From positions 62,001 to 126,000 of the forward strand of contig JAWKPM010000009.1 of NCBI GenBank assembly GCA_041390625.1: a DNA stretch of 64,000 nucleotides, written 5' to 3'. Made by a program: the position numbers and the translations under genes. Positions 51,509-59,356 of the stretch are shown here, piece after piece. The notes under the pieces were generated by a model. It was not told where the DNA came from, did no database searches, and worked only from the letters and a program-made list of their open reading frames with translations. Numbering within the stretch: the stretch's first letter is position 1; every line of letters begins with the position of its first letter. The stretch comes from RBC038 sp041390625 (GTDB lineage Bacteria; Chloroflexota; Dehalococcoidia; UBA2979).

Positions 51509-52168
51509 TCAGGCCGCCTTGGCCCCGTTGCGGCGGTCGAGTCCGCGCGAGAGCGCGGACACCGCGTTGACGAGCGACCGCCCCTCGAGCTCATCGAGCG
51601 GACGGCCGAAGCGCTGTGCGACCCACTCGCGTGTGCGTGTCTCGTCGGATCCGGCGCTGGCCGCGATCTCCAGCACCTGGCGGCGCAGCTCCTCCGGGTC
51701 GCCGGGCGTCTCCTCGACGCTGGCAAGCGAGAGCCCGAATTGGGAGCCGAAATGGCGAAGCGCTCGCTTGAGGGCATCGGTCACTGCCGCCTTGCAGGCG
51801 GTCGCGTGACCCTCGGCGGTGTGCTCCGTGACGGTCGCGGCACCGACGTCGCTGTGCGTGAGGCAGCCGTCGACGGTGACCCGTACGGTCGCCGTGTAGA
51901 GGCCGGCGGGCGTGCCGCGCGCTCGGCCGTTCGCGGGGATCGGACGGTAGGCGACCTCGCCCACCAGCTCTGCACCCCAGCGGTCGTGCCCGAAGATCGC
52001 GTTCGCCTGTTCGATCACCCGCCAACCTTCGAGGTAGCGGAGCACCTCCCCGTCCTCGGTCGTGCGTTCCGACACCATTTCCGTGTCGAGTGGCTGCCGC
52101 AGCCGCTGCAGCGCGGCGCGGCTCAGGCGGCGCGGCCGCGGCGGGCGCGCCCCGGTTGGCGCTGCCAT
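51509..52168 (-). CDS. Rad52/22-family single-strand annealing protein
   Basis: A 219-residue Rad52/22-type protein that should anneal complementary single strands in element recombination. Typical phrases are LRYLEGWRVIEQANAIFGHDRWGAELV, AGLYTATVRVTVDG, DVGAATVTEHTAEGHATACKAAVTDALKRALRHFGSQFGLSL. The N-terminus is Arg/Pro-rich. The ATG at 52168 overlaps the primase C-terminus by 46 bp. Mobile elements and phages often carry such annealing proteins with a matching single-strand nuclease; none is seen next to it. Confidence 0.9.
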   Translation of the reverse strand: MAAPTGARPPRPRRLSRAALQRLRQPLDTEMVSERTTEDGEVLRYLEGWRVIEQANAIFGHDRWGAELVGEVAYRPIPANGRARGTPAGLYTATVRVTVDGCLTHSDVGAATVTEHTAEGHATACKAAVTDALKRALRHFGSQFGLSLASVEETPGDPEELRRQVLEIAASAGSDETRTREWVAQRFGRPLDELEGRSLVNAVSALSRGLDRRNGAKAA

Positions 52169-53175
52169 GGCTCCTCCCTTCGTGTGCGTGCCTCGTAGAG
52201 CGAGCGGAGGAATGCGTCGCGACCATCGCGGCGGCATCCCAGCTCGCTGAGGTCGTGCATGCCCTTTGGAAGCGGCACGACGACCGCCCGCGCTCCGAGG
52301 TCGGAGACCAGGCGCGAGGTGGCGCGACGGCCAGGGCCGTCGGCGTCGAGCGCGAGGTAGACGCGCCGGAAGGTCCGCAGCGCTTCGAGCGCTTCGCGCG
52401 AGACGTGCGTGCCGAGCAGGGCTACGGTCCGTAGGCCCCAGCCGCAGGCGGTGAGCCAGTCGAATGGACCCTCGGTCACGACGATCGCCCGAGCATCGAT
52501 CGTTCGCGCGAGACCGAGCAGCGGCGACGGACGCCGCAGGTTGAGATAGCGGGGTGCCTGGTCGTTGAGCGATCGCGCGGTGAGCCACGTGGCTCGCCCC
52601 TCGGCGTCGAGGTCCGGCACGACGATCCGACCCGCGAGCGTGTCGCGACCGCCGCCCGTGAGCAGGCCCAGCCGGTGCGCCGTGTCGAGGCTCAGCTTCC
52701 GGTCGCGGAGGTGCCGAGCGAGCCCGCCGTCGGCGTACCCGAGACGTAGCCGTGTTGCGGTGTCCGCGTCGATCCCGCGCTTCGCGAGGTACGAGCGAGC
52801 CCTGCGGCTGCGCTCGCACTGCTCGCGGTAGAGGGAAGCGGCGGCCTCGATGACCGCCACCTCCTCGCCGTCAGGCTGGCGGACCGACCGCGGCGACGGG
52901 AACCGCACGACGTTGGCCGGCAGCGAACGCGCGTGGCCGTTGCCCGCCAGCAGGGCCGCCGTCTCCTTGAAGGCCGTGCCGTCCAGCCGGCCGATGAAGT
53001 CGATCACATCGCCGCCCGCGTCGCAGCCAAAGCAGAAGTAACTCTGCGTCTGCGGGTACACCACGAGGCTCGGATCGCGGTCCTCGTGAAACGGGCAGCG
53101 CCCGACCAGGCGGCGGCCTGAGCGCCGGAGCTCTATCCCGGCGCTCAGCACCGCCTCCGTGATCGGGTGGGCCAC
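52123..53175 (-). CDS. DnaG-like primase with CHC2 zinc finger and TOPRIM domain
   Basis: A 350-residue primase. The N-terminal CHC2 zinc finger is CPFHEDRDPSL...SYFCFGC; the region FIGRLDGTAFKETAALL follows. The TOPRIM core has VVTEGPFDWL (catalytic Glu) and YLALDADGPGRRAT (DxD). There is no DnaB-binding helical bundle like that of chromosomal DnaG, so this is a compact element primase. The N-terminal frame LFDVEAIRVAHPI looks homologous to other primases, so the GTG at 53175 may be too short; a CTG at 53199, just past the upstream stop, is the alternative start. Confidence 0.85.
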   Translation of the reverse strand: MAHPITEAVLSAGIELRRSGRRLVGRCPFHEDRDPSLVVYPQTQSYFCFGCDAGGDVIDFIGRLDGTAFKETAALLAGNGHARSLPANVVRFPSPRSVRQPDGEEVAVIEAAASLYREQCERSRRARSYLAKRGIDADTATRLRLGYADGGLARHLRDRKLSLDTAHRLGLLTGGGRDTLAGRIVVPDLDAEGRATWLTARSLNDQAPRYLNLRRPSPLLGLARTIDARAIVVTEGPFDWLTACGWGLRTVALLGTHVSREALEALRTFRRVYLALDADGPGRRATSRLVSDLGARAVVVPLPKGMHDLSELGCRRDGRDAFLRSLYEARTRREEPWQRQPGRARRGRAA

Positions 53176-53200
53176 CCGGATCGCCTCGACGTCGAACAGC

Positions 53201-53503
53201 TCAGCCGCTCCTGCGGAGCTCGAGCAGGCGCTGCCAGAAGCAGGCCTCCTCGAGCATGAGCTGCTCGTCGGCGTCGAAGCCGGCGGGCAGGTGCCGCTGT
53301 AGCAGCGCGCCCGGCGGGTCGCCGGTCTCCCAGTAGCGGAGGTCGAGCTCCGCCTCACCGATGCACTCGCCCAGCCAGGCGAGCAGTGCGTCGACCGCGG
53401 GTCGCACTACGCTGCGTTTCTCCTCGGACCAGCCGAGGTACTCCGTGTGGCTCCGCTCCCAGACGGCGCGGACCGCCTGCTGGAAGCGACTCTCTTTCTG
53501 CAC
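53201..53503 (-). CDS. Small helical element protein upstream of the primase
   Basis: A 100-residue, acidic, mostly helical protein (MQKESRFQQAVRAVWERSHTEYLGWSEEKR... to LLELRRSG). The GTG start at 53503 has AAGGAG 8 nt upstream; longer frames run into the hairpin region. Its stop sits at the likely primase start, suggesting coupling. Not recognised. Confidence 0.6.
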   Translation of the reverse strand: MQKESRFQQAVRAVWERSHTEYLGWSEEKRSVVRPAVDALLAWLGECIGEAELDLRYWETGDPPGALLQRHLPAGFDADEQLMLEEACFWQRLLELRRSG

Positions 53504-53570
53504 GTTCCGCTCTCCTTCCTCGAAAAGGCACGCACGATCCCCTCCACCCGGCATGCGGGCACGACGAACT

Positions 53571-53594
53571 CGGGGCCGCCCGCAGGCGGCCCCG
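53571..53594 (-). terminator. Hairpin after the coiled-coil gene
   Basis: A perfect 10-bp stem (CGGGGCCGCC / GGCGGCCCCG) with loop CGCA, 32 bp past the stop of the 329-residue gene. It likely ends the first backbone transcript; a new promoter would then be needed between it and 53503, where only about 65 bp are available. Confidence 0.65.
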
Positions 53595-53625
53595 AAAGGA
53601 AGGTGGTGCTAGTGGTGGACGGGGA

Positions 53626-54615
53626 TCAGGAGAGCGGGCGGGCGCCTCGCAGCGCCTGCGGAGCGAAGCGGCGACCGCGCTCCCAGCGGCGCAGCCCGAG
53701 CGCGGAGACGACCTCCCAGCAGCCGTCCTCAGTAGGGATCAGCACGGCGCCCCGGCCGAAGCCGGCGCGGTAGTGGATCGCGGCAAGCAGCCCAATGCGG
53801 CGGCAGGCGGCGAGCCAGCACCCGTAGAGGTGGCGCGCCAGCTCCTCCGGCAGCCCCTCCAGCTCGACCGGCTCGATCAGGTCGATCGCCTGGACCGGCT
53901 CTCGGCGGTGGAGACGCCGCGCCTCGCGCAGCGCCGCCTCTGCCGTTCGGGCCTTGACGGCCTGTTCGCGCCGCCGTAGCGTTTCGAACGTACGACTGAG
54001 GTCCGGCACGCTGCTGATCTTCTTTTCCAGGGAAACCAGCAGTCGCCGGGCCTCTTCATGTCTGCCGCCGTCCAGGTGTCTCCCGGCCAGCGCCAGCATC
54101 TCCCGTACCTCCATCTCCTGCTCCTTCGACTCCTCCTCGGCGAGCAGCCGGGCGATGTCCTCGCGCTCCGCGAGGGCCACGGCCTCCCGCTCCAGCACCG
54201 AGGCGTGCGCCTCGGCCTGTGTCGCGAGGCGGCCGGCCGTCGCAGCGACGCTCTCGGCTTGACTGCGAGCGGAACCCTCGAACGCGGTCTCCGCGAGCGC
54301 ACTCGCGCGTTGCGACGCTTCGCCCATCTCCGACGCGATCCGCCGTACGCGCAGCGCCTCATCGCTGACCCGCCGCCAGCGGGCAAGGCCCTGCTCCGCC
54401 TCCCGGCGGCGCTCGCCGTCGCTCGCCAGCAGCTCCTGCAACTCGTCGAGCGCCTGCCGCGCCGTCGCGGCCAGCGACTCGAGTTCCTCCGGTCCAGTCC
54501 CCCGGATCACGGGCACGAGCGCCCGCTCCTCCGGCACCGGCCCGTCGTCGTCCGCGAACAGGTCGCGGACCCGTGCCAGCTCACTCAGGCTGGTGAGCAC
54601 CAATCCCTGCGTCAT
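53626..54615 (-). CDS. Coiled-coil element protein
   Basis: A 329-residue protein with long Glu/Arg/Ala-rich helices (about residues 45-240) that should form coiled coils, and a globular C-terminus (ELARHLYGCWLAACRRIGLLAAIHYRAGFGRGAVLIPTEDGCWEVVSALGLRRW). AAGGACCG precedes the ATG. It lies 9 bp after the 205-residue gene. Not recognised; a structural or DNA-organising role would be a guess. Confidence 0.65.
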   Translation of the reverse strand: MTQGLVLTSLSELARVRDLFADDDGPVPEERALVPVIRGTGPEELESLAATARQALDELQELLASDGERRREAEQGLARWRRVSDEALRVRRIASEMGEASQRASALAETAFEGSARSQAESVAATAGRLATQAEAHASVLEREAVALAEREDIARLLAEEESKEQEMEVREMLALAGRHLDGGRHEEARRLLVSLEKKISSVPDLSRTFETLRRREQAVKARTAEAALREARRLHRREPVQAIDLIEPVELEGLPEELARHLYGCWLAACRRIGLLAAIHYRAGFGRGAVLIPTEDGCWEVVSALGLRRWERGRRFAPQALRGARPLS

Positions 54616-54623
54616 CGGTCCTT

Positions 54624-55241
54624 CTACCTTTCCGCTGCGACGGCGAAGGCGCCGTCGTTGTAGCTCTCGAATGCCTCCGGAGGCGGCACGTCCTCTTCGA
54701 AGGGCGGCGGCTCCTGGCTCCTCCGGATCGGGACGACCGCAGCCGCCGGCCGGGCTCGCGCCGGCTCCAGCGGCACGCTCAACCGCAGCGTCCCCAGCTC
54801 GTCGCCGACGACGCGCTGGAGCTGCTGACGCAGCGTCGCGATCACCTCCTCATCGCTCACCTGGTGGCCGTCGACCGACAGCGCGAGGAACAGCACGTGC
54901 CGCGTGCGGCCCGCGCCGTCCTCGAACACCTGCAACAGCGCCGCCAACGGACGCTCCTCCTCAACGACCGTGCGCTGCACGACGACGAGCAGGTGCGCGG
55001 GCGGTGTCACCCCGAGCGCCGCGAAGTGCGACCGGGTCACGCGCGCGACCGTTCCGCGCAACCGCCGGCCGCGCTGCCCGTTCACGTCCGCCGCGACCGC
55101 CGGCCGCCACGGCCGCACGCGAGCAGCCACCGCGCGGCGAACCGCTGAGAGCTGCCTGCGGCACCAGGTCCATGCGCTCGCAAACGGCGACGCGATCCGC
55201 GACGCCACACGACGGCCTCGTCTCCTCTTTCTGCTGGCCAT
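54624..55241 (-). CDS. Unrecognised element protein with basic N-terminus
   Basis: A 205-residue protein. The first 65 residues are very basic (MASRKRRRGRRVASR...), followed by a compact alpha/beta-looking region (LGVTPPAHLLVVVQRTVVEEERPLAALLQVFEDGAGRTRHVLFLALSVDG) with a Pro/Glu-rich tail. GGGAGAG lies upstream of the ATG. It could bind nucleic acid through the basic end. Co-transcribed with the small membrane protein upstream and the coiled-coil protein downstream. Confidence 0.6.
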   Translation of the reverse strand: MASRKRRRGRRVASRIASPFASAWTWCRRQLSAVRRAVAARVRPWRPAVAADVNGQRGRRLRGTVARVTRSHFAALGVTPPAHLLVVVQRTVVEEERPLAALLQVFEDGAGRTRHVLFLALSVDGHQVSDEEVIATLRQQLQRVVGDELGTLRLSVPLEPARARPAAAVVPIRRSQEPPPFEEDVPPPEAFESYNDGAFAVAAER

Positions 55242-55275
55242 CCGACTCTCCCTTCCTGTCTGCTTGGTCCCCGAC

Positions 55276-55401
55276 TCACCCGAGCGGGGCGACCTTCAGT
55301 GCGATCACCGCGAACGACATCGCCAGGCACACCACCGCGGCGAGCCGCACTGCCGGCGCCTGGCGTCGATCGCGTTTCCACCTGCCGTTGAACCGGTCCA
55401 A
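55276..55401 (-). CDS. Very small membrane protein
   Basis: A 41-residue protein: basic head (DRFNGRWKRDRRQAPAVR), then one membrane helix (LAAVVCLAMSFAVIALKVAPLG). The TTG start at 55401 has GGGAG 7 nt upstream, and the gene is 34 bp from the next gene in the same orientation. It is the first gene after the long control region. Function unknown. Confidence 0.5.
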   Translation of the reverse strand: MDRFNGRWKRDRRQAPAVRLAAVVCLAMSFAVIALKVAPLG

Positions 55402-55860
55402 GTCCGTCTCCCTTCTGGCACAGAGAAGCCCCGTGGCATGAGGGCCGTGCGGGGCTGCTCCGCCGGCGACCACGACTGCATGAACCCGCGCGCGATGCCG
55501 TAGCTCGCACTCAGGAGTGCTCAGGTCCTGGTCTCCGCTTCATCTGTCCGTGGCGAACCCGCCTGTGCTGGTCCGCGTCTGCGTCTTCCTGCTCTGTCGT
55601 CCTCCTCTTCCGGTCGAACGTCGCCGTCCGATGTCTTGCTTCCGTTCGTCTCGCTGCTGGTGCACCTCCTCTTCTGCCTCGTCGTTCTGGATTGACCTGT
55701 TCGCTCGGTTCGACGCCTGGTGCGGAGAGCGCCGCTCGTTTCCTCGATGAGGGTGATCCGTCTCGGTGTCTCGGATGAGCGGTCCGTGTCGGTTTCTCTG
55801 CTCCTTGGAGTGGCGGTACCGACGAAACGCACTGCTTACGGGCGGGAGGCTACGCCGGCC

Positions 55861-55919
55861 CGTTCACACAGCGTTCCCGCTGCGTTCACTGGGAGTTCCA
55901 AACGTTCCAAAATCGTTCC
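55861..55919. repeat. Phased CGTTCC array (left arm)
   Basis: Six copies of CGTTCC or a one-base variant begin at 55861, 55872, 55883, 55894, 55903 and 55914, spaced 11, 11, 11, 9 and 11 bp, so all face the same side of the helix. The complementary motif appears in the right arm at 56002-56037 and in an array at 62499-62588. Confidence 0.75.
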
Positions 55920-56001
55920 AACTTCCCGGCCGGCCCGCCGGTCGCGGGACAGCCGCGAACCCCACCGCAGCACCCCTCGGCAACCTGGGAGCCCGGCTTG
56001 A

Positions 56002-56037
56002 GGAACGATTGGAACGATTTAGGAACGAAAATGAACG
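56002..56037. repeat. Phased GGAACG array (right arm)
   Basis: GGAACG or variant at 56002, 56011, 56022 and TGAACG at 56032 (spacing 9, 11, 10 bp), in inverted orientation to the left arm about 80 bp away. Confidence 0.7.
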
Positions 56038-56377
56038 CGGATATTTGGTATCTGGTCTGCCTGAACGGGCTTGCACGGGAGGCCTTGCTCGCCGCGAGCC
56101 AGCCCATCACGCCGCGCCCCGCAGCCGTTCGAAGCCAGCTCGCGCTGGCCGTTCCTCGATGGAGCGATCGTGTCGTCAGCTGCTCATGACGCAGCGGAGC
56201 AGGTTGGCGTGTTGGAGAGCCGCCGACGTCCGCCGGGGATCAATGGGCGAGCCTCGTCGTGGATCGCGTCGCTGTCGGGGGTGTGCGACCTCCAACGTCC
56301 TCGCGCCCGATCGCTCTAGCTCCCTCCAGCGACGAATGAAAGCGTTGTGCGTCTGCGCAGCACGAGGCCGACGCGCA

Positions 56378-57643
56378 TCAGCCCCCACCGCCAGTCCGAG
56401 GCCAGCGCAGGTCGAGGACGAAACAGCCCCAGTCCGGTCCGGCCGTCGCGACGATCGCCCACCGGCCCTCACGCGGTAGGACGAACGACGAAATCCACGA
56501 GGCGTCGCCTCGTTCGCTCGTCTCGGGGTTGATCCCGTAGACCGCGTACGGGTAGTGCACGTAAGTGTGGCGGGGATCGTCGAGGAGCGTCGCCCGGATA
56601 GCGAGGATCCGGTCCATGCGGCGCACGTCCTCCGGCTGGTGCAGCGGTGTGAACGCGGTCTTCATTCCGGGGACATCTGGTCGCCATTGTGACTCATACT
56701 CGAGGCCATAGAACACGAACTCGCCCGACCGGCGCGGGTACGTCCCGTCAACGCAGCGTCGCTCATCGAAGCCGGCGATCGGTGTGGGAGGGGTTGGCGT
56801 AGAGTACGGGAGCGGCTGTGTGAAGAACGCCGACGGCAACTCATCCGGTGGCGGCGCGGCGGGATAGAGCGCGCCTGCAGCCTCGATCTCCTCGATGCTC
56901 GCGCCGTGCCTTGCCCAGCTCAACGGCGCCGGGGCGTCGACCACGAAGCAGCCCCACTGCGGACCGGCGGTCACCGCGACGAGCCAGCGACCCTCGAGCG
57001 GCAGCGTGACCGGCACGACGTAGCGCACGTGCTGTGCAGAAGCGGCCGGCGAGCCCCCGTCCACCTCGATGACATGAGTCGCCGCCTCGCCGGCCAGGTA
57101 GGTCGCTCGTAGCAGTAGCGGGTGCCGAAGTCCTCGCCCGTGCAGCGCCTCGCCGTTCACGGGCATCAGTTGCCACTCGAAGCGCGTGTTCCAGCGAGAC
57201 GTATCGAGCACCCAGTCGTTCGAGCGGGCGATGCGTACCTCGTCGAACTCACGCCCGACCTCGACGCAGTGCGGCTCGGCCGAGCCCGGGACCCCCTCGA
57301 ACGACCGCGGCAGACCGCCGGTGTAGGCATGGTTTCCGAGCCAGCGCGGTCCTTCGGCCTCAGCGGCCTCGATGCTCGGCGGCGGGATACGCGTGATCTC
57401 GAGTTGGCCACCGCCACCTTCGATCTCGAAGTAGGGCGTCACCTCGTACAACTCCTCGAGCGAAGGCTGCGGCGCGGGCGTCCACTCGGGATGAGGAGTG
57501 ATCTCGACGGTTGGCGCGACGGGCGAGGTCGACGTTGGCGCCGCGGCGGCCTCGACGGTCGCAGTCGACGTCGAGTTATCGCCACCGGCACTGCACGCAG
57601 CCAGCAGCAGCGCGAGGAGGACAGTTGGGGACACCCGTCTCAT
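56378..57643 (-). CDS. Lipoprotein with an internal duplication
   Basis: A 421-residue lipoprotein: ATG at 57643, lipobox LLAAC, then a long Thr/Ala/Pro linker to about residue 60. The mature part contains two similar units, each ending in a conserved phrase: GRWLVAVTAGPQWGCFVVD and GRWAIVATAGPDWGCFVLD, each preceded by a region with an early Cys (EPHCVEV and ERRCVDG). Two Cys per unit suggests a disulfide in each, recalling the Cys-bounded domain family near 5-12 kb in plan but not clearly in sequence. Function unknown; extracytoplasmic. Confidence 0.75.
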   Translation of the reverse strand: MRRVSPTVLLALLLAACSAGGDNSTSTATVEAAAAPTSTSPVAPTVEITPHPEWTPAPQPSLEELYEVTPYFEIEGGGGQLEITRIPPPSIEAAEAEGPRWLGNHAYTGGLPRSFEGVPGSAEPHCVEVGREFDEVRIARSNDWVLDTSRWNTRFEWQLMPVNGEALHGRGLRHPLLLRATYLAGEAATHVIEVDGGSPAASAQHVRYVVPVTLPLEGRWLVAVTAGPQWGCFVVDAPAPLSWARHGASIEEIEAAGALYPAAPPPDELPSAFFTQPLPYSTPTPPTPIAGFDERRCVDGTYPRRSGEFVFYGLEYESQWRPDVPGMKTAFTPLHQPEDVRRMDRILAIRATLLDDPRHTYVHYPYAVYGINPETSERGDASWISSFVLPREGRWAIVATAGPDWGCFVLDLRWPRTGGGG

Positions 57644-57986
57644 GGCTCCGACTCTAAGCAGCCAGGCCAACGCAAGCACTACCCGACACAGAGGCTCTAG
57701 ATCGGCGTGGCGCATCACAAGCCTTGGACCGAGCCACGATGGTGAGCACGATGAAAGCCACAAACCCGACGAGGTGGACCAGCGCCTCCTTCTGAGGCGT
57801 CACGCGCCGCACCTTCCGCGAATTCACTCAGGCTCCCGACGCGAACGACCGGTGACGCCAATGATGCCCCCCGGAACAGGCGCCGCGGAGTACGCCACCT
57901 TGGCAAGCGCTATGGCTGTCCACCGCGCGATGAGCGTTGGGGTACAGGCCCCCCAATAGTGGGTGAACCACGAGCCTTGCGGCTGC
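57644..57986. other. Gap with one possible small membrane ORF
   Basis: About 340 bp between the lipoprotein and the SARP gene. Apart from the possible 49-codon frame at 57654-57803 I see no gene, repeat or strong hairpin. Confidence 0.4.
57654..57803 (-). CDS. Possible 49-residue membrane peptide
   Basis: A minus-strand frame with GTG start encodes a head, one clear membrane helix (LVHLVGFVAFIVLTIVARS) and a polar tail. GGAAGG lies about 8-11 nt upstream. The helix is the only support; overlapping frames are open in this GC-rich DNA, so it may be spurious. Confidence 0.3.
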   Translation of the reverse strand: MTPQKEALVHLVGFVAFIVLTIVARSKACDAPRRSRASVSGSACVGLAA

Positions 57987-58766
57987 CTACACCGAGGATC
58001 GCCTTGCCAGTAGGGGCGCAACAAGCGCGCGCATCGCCTCCGATGGCTCAACAGCTAGCGCCTGGCGCATGCGCTGACGGAAGTCGAGGTAAGAGCGGGC
58101 CGCCTGCGCCTGGTTCCCCTCGGACATCTGCAGCTCGATCAGCACGCGAGCCGCGCTCTCGCGAAGCGGGTCGACGCGCAACGCCTCGTAGGCTGTGGTG
58201 AGCGCAGGGATCACGCTGCCGGCACTCGCGAGCTGCCGCGCGTACGCCTCGAGCGCGTGCAGGAAGAGATCTTGGAGGCGAGCTCGCTCGAAGATCACCC
58301 AGTCGTCCTCCCAGCCGGGCAGAAGCTCGAGCACCAGACTGTCGAGGTCGATGGGTTCCCGTGGCGGTTCAGAACTCGCCGCCACTCGCACTGCCAGGCT
58401 CTCCAGTTCCCACGCGTCCACGCTCACGCCGGGTGCGATGGTCAGGGTGGTCGCGTCTGCGGCCAGCACGGGCGGACCGGTCGCGCGCAAGCGGGCGAGC
58501 GTGGCGCGCAGGCTGCCGGTCGCGCTCGCGGTGTCGAGGTGCGGCGTGAGCAGCGTCGCCGCGCGCGCACGGCTGATGCCGCGGCGGTAGAGGGCTACGA
58601 GCGCTACCAGGCGGCGCGCCCCTCTCGGGATGTCGCGAGTGACGCCGTCCTCGCTGACGGAGAAGGCACCAAGCAGCGAGACGCGGAGGGCCGATGCGCG
58701 GCTTCGCGTTGTGCGGGCGTTGCGGACCCGCTGGGGCGCCCCCTCGGCCGGGGCATCCACGCGCAC
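57987..58766 (-). CDS. SARP/BTAD-family transcriptional activator
   Basis: A 259-residue regulator: an OmpR-type winged helix (about residues 27-110; LRVSLLGAFSVSEDG, RRLVALVALYRRGISRARAATLL, ATGSLRATLARLRATG) followed by the bacterial transcriptional activator domain (about 120-255; DWVIFERARLQDLFLHALEAYARQL, AYEALRVDPLRESAARVLIELQMSEGNQAQAARSYLDFRQRM). SARP proteins activate linked operons from direct repeats near -35 boxes. It is divergent from the Tad operon, whose promoter region carries repeats of the right kind, so it probably controls that operon. Confidence 0.9.
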   Translation of the reverse strand: MRVDAPAEGAPQRVRNARTTRSRASALRVSLLGAFSVSEDGVTRDIPRGARRLVALVALYRRGISRARAATLLTPHLDTASATGSLRATLARLRATGPPVLAADATTLTIAPGVSVDAWELESLAVRVAASSEPPREPIDLDSLVLELLPGWEDDWVIFERARLQDLFLHALEAYARQLASAGSVIPALTTAYEALRVDPLRESAARVLIELQMSEGNQAQAARSYLDFRQRMRQALAVEPSEAMRALVAPLLARRSSV

Positions 58767-58883
58767 GGCACTCCCCCGCCTGGGCCGCGCCCGCCGCTGG
58801 GAGGAGGGCCATCGCGGCCGTTGTCGTGAGTCATAACACGTAGCGCTGTCGCGCCGCCACTCACGGGATTCTCAGCGGCGAGC

Positions 58884-58927
58884 GTTGCAGCCAGCGCTGA
58901 AACCCGTTGCAGATCGCGAAACAAATC
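58884..58927 (+). promoter_or_regulatory. 22-bp direct repeat, candidate SARP operator
   Basis: GTTGCA starts at 58884 and again at 58906, exactly 22 bp apart, each followed by N4 and GCG then a GAAAC/AAAC block. The second copy (GTTGCA-N4-GCGAAACA-N-ATC) recurs in inverted form at 59022-59043. Spacing of two helical turns suits SARP-type binding. Confidence 0.5.
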
Positions 58928-58945
58928 CGAGCCCTGCGCCGAACC

Positions 58946-59043
58946 TGTTTCGCCCACTCTCGCGCACACGCCAGCCCGTGGCGAATGCGGTGACGCACCG
59001 CCCGCAGCCGGTGATCGCGCCGATCTGTTTCGCCGGTTGCAAC
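58946..59043. promoter_or_regulatory. Inverted operator-like elements before the Tad operon
   Basis: TGTTTCGC occurs at 58946-58953 and at 59026-59033. The latter belongs to a full 22-bp inverse copy (59022-59043) of the 58906-58927 element, matching at GTTGCA, GCGAAACA and ATC. The last copy ends 23 bp before the first Tad-operon ATG. The whole 58767-59066 interval is otherwise non-coding. Confidence 0.5.
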
Positions 59044-59066
59044 GCCCGCTTCGTAGCGTGCGCGCC

Positions 59067-59351
59067 ATGTCGCAGCGCTCGCGTTCCCTGGTCGACTGGC
59101 TGCTGTTGCGAGCGTGGGTCGAGCCGGACCACGAGCAGCCGCTGCGTGTGGTCGTGAAGCACCCGGACGACCCGTCGGGCGCGCCCGCGCCCGAGGAAGC
59201 GTTCGCCGATGCGGACGGCGCCGCCTCCTTCGTGCGTGGCTGGCTGCAAAACCTCCTGCATCGCTGGGAGGCCGGGGAGCGGTCCACACCGGAGCGGCGC
59301 TGGGGACCGGACGACGGCGACGACGTAACGGGCGACGAAGCGGAGGGCTAA
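59067..59351 (+). CDS. Small acidic protein heading the Tad operon
   Basis: A 94-residue protein starting MSQRSRSLVDWLLLRAWVEPDHEQPLRVVV and ending in an acidic tail (DDGDDVTGDEAEG). A middle stretch has DGAASFVRGWLQNLLHRW. Not recognised. It ends 5 bp before the CpaB-like start, so it is the first gene of the secretion operon. A cytosolic regulatory or adaptor role would be a guess. Confidence 0.65.
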   Translation: MSQRSRSLVDWLLLRAWVEPDHEQPLRVVVKHPDDPSGAPAPEEAFADADGAASFVRGWLQNLLHRWEAGERSTPERRWGPDDGDDVTGDEAEG

Positions 59352-59356
59352 GGCAG

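Larger units (their letters stand above)
55402..56377. other. Long non-coding control region of the element
   Basis: Nearly 1 kb without a convincing gene between two minus-strand genes. It holds two phased arrays of CGTTCC/GGAACG (55861-55919 and 56002-56037) around an 80-bp GC-rich core, plus a possible hairpin near 55427-55456 (AGCCCCG / CGGGGCT arms). Small open frames on both strands (for example 55521-55832 minus, 56032-56189 plus) lack supporting features. This is the best place for a replication or partition site and the backbone promoter. Confidence 0.6.

Noticed and set aside
55521..55832. 103-codon minus-strand frame in the control region
   Set aside because: The composition is Arg/Thr/Glu-rich with no ribosome-binding site or motif; the opposite strand is equally open, so coding is not supported.
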